Below, piece by piece: positions 1-6,780 of a stretch of 8,177 nt of DNA. The stretch is taken from NCBI GenBank assembly GCA_025355115.1, contig JANXLO010000191.1, positions 1-8,177 of the forward strand, given 5' to 3'. The DNA comes from Chthonomonadaceae bacterium (lineage in GTDB: Bacteria > Armatimonadota > Chthonomonadetes > Chthonomonadales > Chthonomonadaceae). Under the pieces are notes generated by a model that saw only the letters and a list, made by a program, of their open reading frames with translations, had not been told where the DNA came from and did not search any database. The stretch's first letter is position 1, and each line of letters starts with the position of its first letter. The translations under genes and the position numbers were made by a program.

Positions 1-2049
1 CGCCCACTCCGCCGCGCCAAACCAGCCGGGCGCGGCCCAGCCGAACCACTGTCCTACAGTCGTCTTCCATGCCGCATTAAGCAAGCCTCTATTAGGATCG
101 CCATTGAGTACCCACGCCCACAAAATCGCGCTCGCCACAACTGGCACGATCGATGGCAGGTAGAAGAATGTCCGGTAAAAGCTCATCCCTTTGACCTTGG
201 CATTCAAAAGCATCGCAATTGCCAGGCTGGTGGTAATGCCAAGGGGAATGCCGAAGGCGGCGATATAGGCGACATTCACTAGAGAGGTTCTCAAGTAGAA
301 GCTATCCTGCCCGAGCAGATCAGAATAGTTGCGGAAGCCCACCCAACTTGCAGAATGCAGCACATCGTATTCGCAGAAACTGAGGAATAGACTAACCAGA
401 ATTGGCCCAACGGTAAGCGCCAGAAACCCGATTAGCCAGGGTGCAATGAAGAAATAGCCTGCTATCGCCTCTCCGCGGGCCATTCTCCGCAGACGCAGAA
501 CTGAGTAGAATCGCCGCGATATGAGGACGAGCCCAATTCCGCCTACCACTGTCACAAGCGCGACGGGGACTCGGGAATCCAACGGCTTGTTAGGGTTTCG
601 CTTATAAACCTTATCCAGTTCACGCTGCACTATACGAGTTCCGTCGTCCAGCGCCTGTTGTGAAGTGAGGTTTGTACTGCTGTGATGCGTTGCATTCTCG
701 AACGCTCTAACATGCTCGTCCCAGAGTCGCTGTCCCACGAAGGTAACCGGCCGGAAGCGGGCATGATCCATCATGGAAATGAACAGCTTGACGGCATCGT
801 TGTATTTGGCAGTCGGGGGAGAGAACTGTGCAAAAACAGCATCGTTCGTCCGCCGGTTGGCTGACAGGTTTGGCACGAACGGACGCTGCTTGCTCTCGTT
901 GTAAGCTTTCTGCGCGGTCGCGTCGATCACCGCGGCCTCGGGACTGGTCATCCATTTGATGAACTCCCAGGCTTCATCAGGATGATTTGCTCCGCGAGGA
1001 ATTGCAAAGGAGTAACCGCCAGCCCAGGTGATATAAGGCTCCTTCTCCGCTGCAAAAATGCCTTTCCTGTGCAGGCGTCCGGACGGAACGGGAGCGGGCA
1101 CTACCCCGAAATCTAGATCAGGGCCGAAGCGCGCAATGTTGTTCAGCACCCAGTTGCCGTCTATTTTCATCGCCAGCTTATTCGTCAGGAATGGATCGAG
1201 TTCATTGGTCTGAAACCCGAATTGATAGGCGTCTGTTTTCGCTACCCCGCCGAGTGCATCGTAGACATGAACCATGTAGTCCAGTGCCTCTGCGTTCCGC
1301 GGAGCATTTAGTATGCAGGTTCGCCCATCGTCCGACATGAACTCGCCCTCGTTCTGCCAGGAGTAGATGTAGAGCCAGGCATTCCCGTAGTTCGGGATGA
1401 ACCCGATCTGCCGAAAGCTGCCATCCGGACCAGTGTCGGTCAGTAGCTTTGTGTCGGCAAGCAACTCGTCCCAGGTCTGCGGGGGCTTAGCTTCCCCATG
1501 CTCGTCAACAATGCCCTTTTGCTTGAAGAGCGTTTTGTTGTAGAAGAGAGCCCGGTCGTCCGTGCCGAAGGGGACGGCAAAAAGACCATGTCGTTTCGTG
1601 AGCGGATCAGTGTAGTTTGCCTCTTTCCAGCAGGCGGGATAGTAGTCCTCTTCACGGACGCCAAAGGGCTTGTCGCGATCGCGTGCGATATAGGTGTCAA
1701 GCGGTAGAAATGTGTCTCGGGCTGCCCAGTCCCCGATGGTAAATCTGTCCTGGTGAATGACGTCCGGCGGAACATTACCGACAATGGCGGTCATCAGTTT
1801 TTGAGGGTTCATGCTCCCGGCGCCCATTGAGAGTACGCTTACCTCGATATCCGGGTGCCGAACCTCGAACTCATGCACACGTGCCTGAAGTCCCTTGCTC
1901 TCCTCGCCGTACTGAAGACCCCAGACTATCAGCTTAGTCCGCTGCGGCACCACGTCACTTTTCCCGCATCCCCAGAGGATGCACACGAGACCGAACAGGC
2001 AGACGCTAAAGGCTGCTCTTCTATTGCCTGACAAGGCTAACGATATCAT
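1..2049 (-). CDS. Fused sugar-binding protein and MalF-type ABC permease (3' end beyond window)
   Basis: One uninterrupted reading frame runs from an ATG at 2049 to the left edge (683 codons, no stop). Residues 1-28 look like a lipoprotein signal: RR at 10-11, a hydrophobic stretch, then LWGC with Cys28 as possible lipidation site. Residues about 38-470 resemble family 1 extracellular solute-binding proteins of sugar importers: 'KLIVWG' at 39-44, 'GNVPPD' at 91-96, and a late 'GGYSFAIPRGANHPDEAWEF' segment. A hydrophobic span at 494-511 is followed by an Arg-rich stretch (511-525), then permease segments near 529-553, 592-612 and 624-647, including 'FIAPWLIGF' and 'FFYLPSIVP', typical of MalF/UgpA-type CUT1 permeases. 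The extra span would return the chain to the cytoplasm, so the binding domain faces the periplasm. The C-terminal EAA loop lies outside the window. No in-frame start exists upstream, because TGA lies seven codons before the ATG. Substrate and ATPase partner are unknown. Confidence 0.9.
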   Translation of the reverse strand, partial: MISLALSGNRRAAFSVCLFGLVCILWGCGKSDVVPQRTKLIVWGLQYGEESKGLQARVHEFEVRHPDIEVSVLSMGAGSMNPQKLMTAIVGNVPPDVIHQDRFTIGDWAARDTFLPLDTYIARDRDKPFGVREEDYYPACWKEANYTDPLTKRHGLFAVPFGTDDRALFYNKTLFKQKGIVDEHGEAKPPQTWDELLADTKLLTDTGPDGSFRQIGFIPNYGNAWLYIYSWQNEGEFMSDDGRTCILNAPRNAEALDYMVHVYDALGGVAKTDAYQFGFQTNELDPFLTNKLAMKIDGNWVLNNIARFGPDLDFGVVPAPVPSGRLHRKGIFAAEKEPYITWAGGYSFAIPRGANHPDEAWEFIKWMTSPEAAVIDATAQKAYNESKQRPFVPNLSANRRTNDAVFAQFSPPTAKYNDAVKLFISMMDHARFRPVTFVGQRLWDEHVRAFENATHHSSTNLTSQQALDDGTRIVQRELDKVYKRNPNKPLDSRVPVALVTVVGGIGLVLISRRFYSVLRLRRMARGEAIAGYFFIAPWLIGFLALTVGPILVSLFLSFCEYDVLHSASWVGFRNYSDLLGQDSFYLRTSLVNVAYIAAFGIPLGITTSLAIAMLLNAKVKGMSFYRTFFYLPSIVPVVASAILWAWVLNGDPNRGLLNAAWKTTVGQWFGWAAPGWFGAAEWA

Positions 2050-2095
2050 TGAGAAAGTAGATCCCTTTCAGCGTGTTGCAAGGCGTACTATGCAC

Positions 2096-2125
2096 GCTAT
2101 AGGAGCGAGCTTTCCATGATGTCAA
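2096..2125 (-). promoter_or_regulatory. Candidate sigma-70 promoter of the fused transporter gene
   Basis: On the minus strand a perfect TTGACA (2125-2120) is followed after 18 bp by TATAGC (2101-2096). Transcription would start near 2089, giving a leader of about 40 nt. The ribosome binding site is poor: the nearest purine run, AAAGGG, lies about 13 nt before the ATG. The promoter is read from consensus only. Confidence 0.45.
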
Positions 2126-2207
2126 CGAAAACGTCTTCTCCATCCTAAGCCAATAGGCACAATAGAGCACGAACAGCACTTCGAGTTGCGGTATTTTACC
2201 AGTGCTC

Positions 2208-2237
2208 TTGTCATTTTAGCAGCAGATGAGGTATAAT
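2208..2237 (+). promoter_or_regulatory. rpsT promoter
   Basis: TTGTCA at 2208-2213 and a perfect TATAAT at 2232-2237, spaced 18 bp, sit directly before rpsT. Transcription starting near 2244 would leave a leader of only about 20 nt. That leader is nearly all ribosome binding site: AGAGGAGGAG at 2247-2256, six bases before the GTG start. The perfect -10 box, strong Shine-Dalgarno and short leader fit a highly expressed ribosomal protein gene. Confidence 0.7.
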
Positions 2238-2262
2238 TTAACGTTCAGAGGAGGAGAAACCT

Positions 2263-2547
2263 GTGCCCAATATCAAGTCCGTCAAAAAAGATGTCATCAA
2301 ATCCCGCAAAAACCATCTGCGAAACATTTCTGCCAAGTCCGCGATGAAGACATTCATCAAGAAGGCCAAGACTGCCATCGACGGTCATTCAGAGACCGCT
2401 GTTACCGCTGTCGCGATTCGAGCCGCCTGCTCCACTATCGACAAGACAGCCGAGCGCGGCATCATTCACCGAAACCAAGCTTCACGCCGCAAATCGCGGC
2501 TGATGAAACGGGCCAACAAAGCTCTGCAGGCAGTTGCCACCGCGTAG
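2263..2547 (+). CDS. rpsT: 30S ribosomal protein S20
   Basis: The 94-residue product has the size and composition of S20, a primary binding protein of the 16S rRNA 5' domain in the small subunit. It starts MPNIKSVKKDV (the usual form is MANIKSAKKR) and carries the family features KSRKNHLRN, then KTFIKKAKTAI, then GIIHRNQASRRKSRLMKRAN near the C-terminus. It is highly basic and predicted to be helical throughout. The start is GTG at 2263, supported by a strong purine-rich ribosome binding site ending six bases upstream; translation from the ATG at 2226 is in another frame and unrelated. The gene stands alone with its own promoter and is convergent with holA, a neighbourhood also known from other phyla, for example Bacillus. 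S20 is translationally autoregulated in E. coli from a non-ATG start. The GTG start may matter similarly here, but that is inference. Confidence 0.97.
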   Translation: MPNIKSVKKDVIKSRKNHLRNISAKSAMKTFIKKAKTAIDGHSETAVTAVAIRAACSTIDKTAERGIIHRNQASRRKSRLMKRANKALQAVATA

Positions 2548-2580
2548 TTTTGGATGCTTCGAAGCTTCTGACATTTTTGC

Positions 2581-2607
2581 AGCCTGCTGGCCGTGCGCCC
2601 GCAGGCT
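2581..2607. terminator. Hairpin between convergent rpsT and holA, possible bidirectional terminator
   Basis: AGCCTGC (2581-2587) pairs perfectly with GCAGGCT (2601-2607), and an inner GGC/GCC pairing can extend the stem. It sits 33 bp after the rpsT stop and 19 bp after the holA stop. The T-run is weak on both strands (CATTCTT after it on plus), so it may act as a stalling or mRNA 3'-end structure and not as a classic intrinsic terminator. Confidence 0.45.
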
Positions 2608-2626
2608 CATTCTTGTGCCTGCCTCG

Positions 2627-3766
2627 TTACGCCGCTCTGTCTGCCCGCTGAAATACGTCAGTCAGGGACAGGATCAGAAGCTGGAGGTTTCCGACCAGAT
2701 CAGACCCAAACAATGCCTCTTCCTCTGTCACGCCCCCCTTGTTTGCCAAATCGCACATTAGCAATAGATCCATTGCCTTTGTTAACTCCTCCCAGGAATA
2801 GCTTCGAGACTGGGAGAAAAGGTCGGCTGCCTTGAAGGCGAGTTGCGCTATATTGCCGTCGGTGGGCAGCTCCGCCGCCAACTCCGGCGACAGCGCTCGA
2901 ACTTCACGTGGGTTAACACGTTTATCAGAGAGAAATTTAGCCTGCCACAGCATTCGATACTGACGTGCGAGCAGAGCGAGAAGCTTGGCCGCCACCCCCT
3001 GCGGCTTGGGATCATACCGATGCAGTTCGCCTAAGAGCGACAGGGCACGATCTGTCTGCCGCCGAACTATTGCATCGATCACGCTGAACATTACATCTTC
3101 CGGGCTTGATGCGACCACAATGCCTACGTCCCGCGCAGTGATGCTCTCACGCTCTCCGACATAACAGACGAGCTTGATGATCTCCTGCTCCAGAAACCGC
3201 ATCTCCGTTCCAACCGCCCCAAGCAGCTGCTGGGCCGCCTCCGGCGTGATGCGCTTCCCCTCCTGCTTCACCCGCTCGATGATCCATCCTGCAACGGCCT
3301 CGCCCTTCATAGCGGGACAGACGACAGTAGCACCACTCTTCTTGACGGCATTATCCAGTTTGACGGTGACGCCGGTTTTCCTCTTACCCTCATCGTCCTC
3401 TGCAGCTGCAACCAGCACCAGACAGGCAGTGGAAGGAAGGCGACCAATGCCAACTGCTAGCTTTTCAGCTTCCGCTTGCTTCCCCCGATCACGCCACTGC
3501 TCCATCCCGCTCACCACGATCACTCTGTGATCCGACCCAAATGGCACTTGTCCTGCCGCGGCGAGGATTGCATCTGAGGACGTGTCGTTCGCGTTCAATC
3601 TTTCCAGATCGAAGTCTGCAAAATCCGGATCCACAACATGATGAATGATAGCGCCAACCGCCTCCTCCTTCATTCTGTCTTCTTCGCCGTAGAAAAGATA
3701 GACCGGAAGCAGAGCAGGCTTCCACAGCGCGGTGGGCACTCCTATGCGGTAAGTGAGCTCAGCCAT
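2627..3766 (-). CDS. holA: DNA polymerase III subunit delta
   Basis: Delta is the subunit of the clamp loader that opens the beta sliding clamp so it can be placed on primed DNA. The 379-residue product has the expected length and landmarks: 'VYLFYGEED' at 22-30 (start of the degenerate AAA+ domain, which lacks a working Walker A), 'LVLVAAAEDDEGKRK' at 116-130, a helix with 'EMRFLEQEIIKL' at 188-199, 'SSPEDVMFSVIDAI' at 220-233 opening the C-terminal collar domain, and 'LLLMCDLANKGG' at 334-345, matching the family's conserved 'DLALKG' region. The ATG at 3766 has an excellent ribosome binding site (AAGGAGG, minus strand 3776-3770). It follows the porin-like gene by only 27 nt with no terminator seen between, so it is probably co-transcribed with that gene. 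In many bacteria the upstream neighbour of holA is lptE; here it is not. Confidence 0.94.
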   Translation of the reverse strand: MAELTYRIGVPTALWKPALLPVYLFYGEEDRMKEEAVGAIIHHVVDPDFADFDLERLNANDTSSDAILAAAGQVPFGSDHRVIVVSGMEQWRDRGKQAEAEKLAVGIGRLPSTACLVLVAAAEDDEGKRKTGVTVKLDNAVKKSGATVVCPAMKGEAVAGWIIERVKQEGKRITPEAAQQLLGAVGTEMRFLEQEIIKLVCYVGERESITARDVGIVVASSPEDVMFSVIDAIVRRQTDRALSLLGELHRYDPKPQGVAAKLLALLARQYRMLWQAKFLSDKRVNPREVRALSPELAAELPTDGNIAQLAFKAADLFSQSRSYSWEELTKAMDLLLMCDLANKGGVTEEEALFGSDLVGNLQLLILSLTDVFQRADRAA

Positions 3767-3793
3767 GCTCCTCCTTAGCTTCGCAGCGGCAAA

Positions 3794-5617
3794 TCATAGC
3801 GGAAGTCGCATCTGCAAGTTCACGTGAGGCTCAGGCAGGCGGTTGAAATGTACGCTGAGTTCAATGCCCAGACGCGAGGACAGATTGTCGCCAATGAAAA
3901 GCTTCCCGTCCAGACCCGAGTAAACGGCATAAGAGCCGCCTACGCCGAACCCTCCGTAAAACCCTTGTCCTCCATGTGTGCCGTGCAGGAAAACTTGATC
4001 CAAAGTGAAGCTAGCGGATGTATGAGGAAAGCCAAGAAAACTGGGCACATCGAAGGGTGCCATTACGTCTGCGCTGAGGCGCGAGTAAGCACGAGGCAGT
4101 AGCTTCAAAGTCGGCAGGCCCACCTCCATCCCCAGGGCAAGTCCCAGTGTGGGGTTGCGGACTTTTTTCAATGGTGTGCCGGGAGGAGGGAGAACCGCAA
4201 TAGCTGACCCATGTCCGACTGCGGGGGTGTAAAGCAGGCCAATACGCAGCGCGTTTTGCAGGGGGAATATTTTTTTGTTGCTCGTCTCATGTCGACCGTA
4301 ATCCTCCGGGCGCGTCTTAGGGAGAGAGAGGGAATCGTAGCCGAGCTGCAGATTTAGCAGGACTAAATTTCTCGGAACCCCAAAGAATGGTCCTCCGTGC
4401 TCTTCTACGTCCTCTCGTATATAGTTGAACTGAAGCCGTGCATCCCGCGACGGAAACTCGTAGTTGACGCCCAGAGTATATTCACGAAGCTTATGATTGG
4501 AGGGGGGAATTGCCACCCCGCTCTCGGTCACCGCGACCCCGGTGAAGATACCCTGTTGCGCTGGATCCCAATTTTCGAAGCGGAACACCAGCTGCCATGG
4601 AGGAGCGATGCGATAGGAGGCGAGAAAATATCCGCCGCGTCCGAGACTTCCATTCTTGCCAGGAGCAGGGGCTCCAGCAGCATAGTCTCGAGTGTAGGCC
4701 AGTTCGGCTTCCATGAATACACGTCCGCTGCGGTAGATCATCGCGCCGCCAGCGCGGCTCCTGTTCTCGACTGCACCTCTTCCCCCGAAGGCGGTGCCTC
4801 CCCATACCCCCAGAGTCAAATTCGGTATTGCGTCGAGATAGAGGGCTCCATCCGCGAATTTTCGAGAACTGGTGAGCGCAAGGCCACTCGTGTCGCCAAG
4901 ACTGTTCCAGACACCCACAAAGCCGTGGATTGCGGCAAACTCATAGCGGACTGCCACGCCTGTAGCTCGGACGGCACCCACCCGCCCCGCCTTCACCGGC
5001 AGATCCTCATTCATCGTGGATCTGGCTATAGTCAGGAGTTGACTTCCAGGACGGCTTCCCTCTTCGCTAAGCCCGGTTTTCTGTCTCCCAGCCTCGATGT
5101 GGACATGATGCCCGGCCTGGTATCCGACCCATGCATCCTGTAGCAAATCGGGCCGAGCGAAATTGAGCATGACACGATAGTCGAACTGCGAAGTTGGACT
5201 GCCACTCAATGCAATCTGCGCCCTACGGAAGCGCAGTTCGTCTTTGCCACCTGTGCCGTAATTACGCCCCTGTGGAGGTGCCATACCAGGGGCATTCCCG
5301 CCAAGTGTGTTTCCAAGACCGTTGCCATACCAAGTTTGAAGCAAAGCGGTGAGACGAACTGCCCTCTCGCGCCTGATTTTTTCTCTTGCCTTATCAGCCT
5401 CATCCCCCGATGCAGGCTTGGTCGTCACTGTTTTTTCCTCAGACGCGAGAGCCGCGGGAGGGGGTGACGCAGATTGTTGAGCGAGGGAAATATTTCCAAC
5501 TGACGCGCCCAAGAGCACCAGACTTGCCGTGAGGACACGGAGTGGAGTATCGACGCTGACACGTGAACGCTCCGACTCGCATTGACAGCGCGTGAGCTTT
5601 GATTCGTTATCAAACAA
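3794..5617 (-). CDS. Porin-like outer-membrane protein (phosphate-selective porin O/P type)
   Basis: A secreted beta-barrel protein, probably a general or anion-type channel. With the start used here it has 607 residues: a possible signal peptide (hydrophobic 25-43, cleavage likely after Ala46 in SLA|QQ), a low-complexity linker, a short charged helix at 74-88, then alternating beta-strands. Residues 128-180 contain the pattern of porin O/P proteins: 'FRRAQIALSG', 'DYRVMLNFA', 'LQDAWVGYQ', 'EAGRQKTG'. Strands continue to about 430, and a further strand-rich, Gly-rich block (455-607) ends in Leu, not the usual terminal Phe. I chose TTG at 5617 because GGGAAGG lies seven bases upstream and it gives a 32-nt gap after the preceding gene. 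An ATG at 5749 in the same frame would overlap that gene by 100 nt and add a polar, non-signal N-terminus. The remaining n-region of about 24 residues, with several acidic residues, is long, so the start is not certain. Substrate cannot be read from sequence. Confidence 0.8.
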   Translation of the reverse strand: MFDNESKLTRCQCESERSRVSVDTPLRVLTASLVLLGASVGNISLAQQSASPPPAALASEEKTVTTKPASGDEADKAREKIRRERAVRLTALLQTWYGNGLGNTLGGNAPGMAPPQGRNYGTGGKDELRFRRAQIALSGSPTSQFDYRVMLNFARPDLLQDAWVGYQAGHHVHIEAGRQKTGLSEEGSRPGSQLLTIARSTMNEDLPVKAGRVGAVRATGVAVRYEFAAIHGFVGVWNSLGDTSGLALTSSRKFADGALYLDAIPNLTLGVWGGTAFGGRGAVENRSRAGGAMIYRSGRVFMEAELAYTRDYAAGAPAPGKNGSLGRGGYFLASYRIAPPWQLVFRFENWDPAQQGIFTGVAVTESGVAIPPSNHKLREYTLGVNYEFPSRDARLQFNYIREDVEEHGGPFFGVPRNLVLLNLQLGYDSLSLPKTRPEDYGRHETSNKKIFPLQNALRIGLLYTPAVGHGSAIAVLPPPGTPLKKVRNPTLGLALGMEVGLPTLKLLPRAYSRLSADVMAPFDVPSFLGFPHTSASFTLDQVFLHGTHGGQGFYGGFGVGGSYAVYSGLDGKLFIGDNLSSRLGIELSVHFNRLPEPHVNLQMRLPL

Positions 5618-5649
5618 AGAGTTGCCTTCCCAGACTGAAACTGACCGAG

Positions 5650-6618
5650 CTATGGCTTCGGGGCGATAATCACGGCACCTGTCTTTAACGTAGTGGACGT
5701 CTTTTTCGTTGTTTTCTTGCGGATTGCGGTTTCGATGGTGATGCGCCACACGCTCTCCACTTCCTTGTCGTCGCGCTTCATACGAGCGGCAATATGCTGG
5801 CCAGTCTTTAAGGCATTGAGCGTGAGGACCTTGCTTCCAAGCTTAATCTCCACAGCGTCCGTGTAGCTCATGCTACGCGTTTCTCCGGCTTCCGTCTTCA
5901 TCAGGAGCGTGTGAGCTTTAGTGTCCAAGCTCTGCAGCACTCCATGGACGGTAAGCGACTTATGCTCCTTGCCCTGTGCTGCGCCTGCAGCTGTGTCCGC
6001 TACAACGGAGGCCATGATATTTCCGCTGGGGAGAGCGCGAGGAACAATGGATACTCTGTCGCCTATTTTGAACTCAGCTACCGTCGCCAGCTTTCCACTT
6101 TTTTGCCAGAGAGTCTTGTCGCTAACAGTATAGTTGACGGGCAGGTTCTCCGCTCCCACTGTCACTTCGAGACTGTCATCGGAAATTGATTTAATGGTTG
6201 CAGTGGTGACCGTATGCCGTAGCTCCGTCATCCAGTCCCAGCTCGAATTGTCCATCATCTCCGAGACCTGCAATGAGCCGTCACTTCGAGACTTTCGGAG
6301 ATGCAGCGTTACGGCATCGCCAACCTTAAAGTCCGTTGCTTGCGCCTCGCGCTGTTTTTTCATGTAGCGGGTTTTGGGCAGCAGTACATAAACAGCGGCA
6401 ACGGCAGCCCCGCTCTTCACGCTGACGGAGTCCCCACTCAAATCCAGTACAGCAATTATACCGGTTTTGACGTTAGCGCCCTTCGTGGCAAGTGCCTTCG
6501 TCGCTCTTGGGGGCTTGGCAGGTATCGTTTTCGATGTCGGAATTTGCGCCAGAAGTGAACTAGCTGCGAACAGTAGGGAAGCAATAACGAACAGGGTCTT
6601 GCCGGATGGGCGAAGCAT
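5650..6618 (-). CDS. Secreted protein with three DUF5666-like repeats
   Basis: A 322-residue exported protein with a clear signal peptide (LRPSGK, hydrophobic 9-23, cleavage probably after Ala24 before Gln25). The mature part has three units of about 70 residues at 53-123, 139-208 and 223-293. Each runs: a start like 'GIIAVLD' / 'ATIKSIS' / 'GVLQSLD', a beta-hairpin, a 'TRY' / 'KTLW' / 'AVEI' strand, a 'FKVGD' / 'FKIGD' / 'LKTGQ' turn, and a closing strand. This matches my recollection of the DUF5666 pattern, a small beta-barrel fold of unknown function common in secreted proteins of Acidobacteria. The third unit is the most divergent. A Lys/Thr-rich tail (300-312) follows. The start at 6618 has AAGGAA eight bases upstream; an ATG at 6651 has no good ribosome binding site and would place 11 extra residues before the signal. 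It is first in the probable unit with the porin and holA. Its function is unknown; a periplasmic or cell-envelope role is inferred. Confidence 0.8.
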   Translation of the reverse strand: MLRPSGKTLFVIASLLFAASSLLAQIPTSKTIPAKPPRATKALATKGANVKTGIIAVLDLSGDSVSVKSGAAVAAVYVLLPKTRYMKKQREAQATDFKVGDAVTLHLRKSRSDGSLQVSEMMDNSSWDWMTELRHTVTTATIKSISDDSLEVTVGAENLPVNYTVSDKTLWQKSGKLATVAEFKIGDRVSIVPRALPSGNIMASVVADTAAGAAQGKEHKSLTVHGVLQSLDTKAHTLLMKTEAGETRSMSYTDAVEIKLGSKVLTLNALKTGQHIAARMKRDDKEVESVWRITIETAIRKKTTKKTSTTLKTGAVIIAPKP

Positions 6619-6724
6619 AAGATGATTTCCTTGGAGGAGTGAGCACGACATCGGAAAAGCTGTGTGATTGCTCCAATCCTATTCGCCGAGTCGATGTATA
6701 TCTCCTGCTCACGAAGCAAGACAG

Positions 6725-6762
6725 CAAAAAATCGCCCGGTTTATCTCTTGATAAGCCGGGCG
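6725..6762 (-). terminator. Intrinsic terminator of the sigma-like gene
   Basis: On the minus strand a 13-bp stem (6762-6750 with 6745-6733) with one A-C mismatch and a four-base loop is followed at once by A and six Us (6731-6726). The stem is GC-rich at its base. It begins 18 bp after the sigma-like gene's stop and about 110 bp before the start of the DUF5666-like gene, so it should separate the two transcripts. The plus strand has no U-tract after the hairpin. Confidence 0.85.
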
Positions 6763-6780
6763 AAAGAGGAATGGAGCAGA

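Noticed and set aside
1440..1784. 114-codon open frame on the minus strand inside the transporter gene
   Set aside because: It lies in another frame of the well-supported binding-protein domain and has no recognisable motif or ribosome binding site.
2073..2101. GCGTGCATAGTACGC-like partial palindrome near the transporter promoter as a LacI-type operator
   Set aside because: The symmetry is imperfect and short, it lacks the central CG typical of LacI-family sites, and no regulator gene is nearby.
2556..2565. GCTTCGAAGC palindrome after rpsT as a terminator
   Set aside because: As RNA it can form only about three pairs around a minimal loop, and the T-run is eight bases further on; the hairpin at 2581-2607 is a better candidate.
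2226..2651. 141-codon plus-strand frame overlapping rpsT
   Set aside because: It is out of frame with S20, which is certain, and its product has random-looking composition.
4397..5143. 248-codon plus-strand frame opposite the porin gene
   Set aside because: It is antisense to a gene with clear beta-barrel motifs; it has no domain, no ribosome binding site and no promoter that I could see.
6695..6723. Promoter for the DUF5666-like gene with TATACA at minus 6700-6695
   Set aside because: The -35 candidates at the correct spacing (TGTCTT or CTGTCT) match poorly. A promoter must exist after the terminator at 6725-6762, but I cannot place it with confidence.
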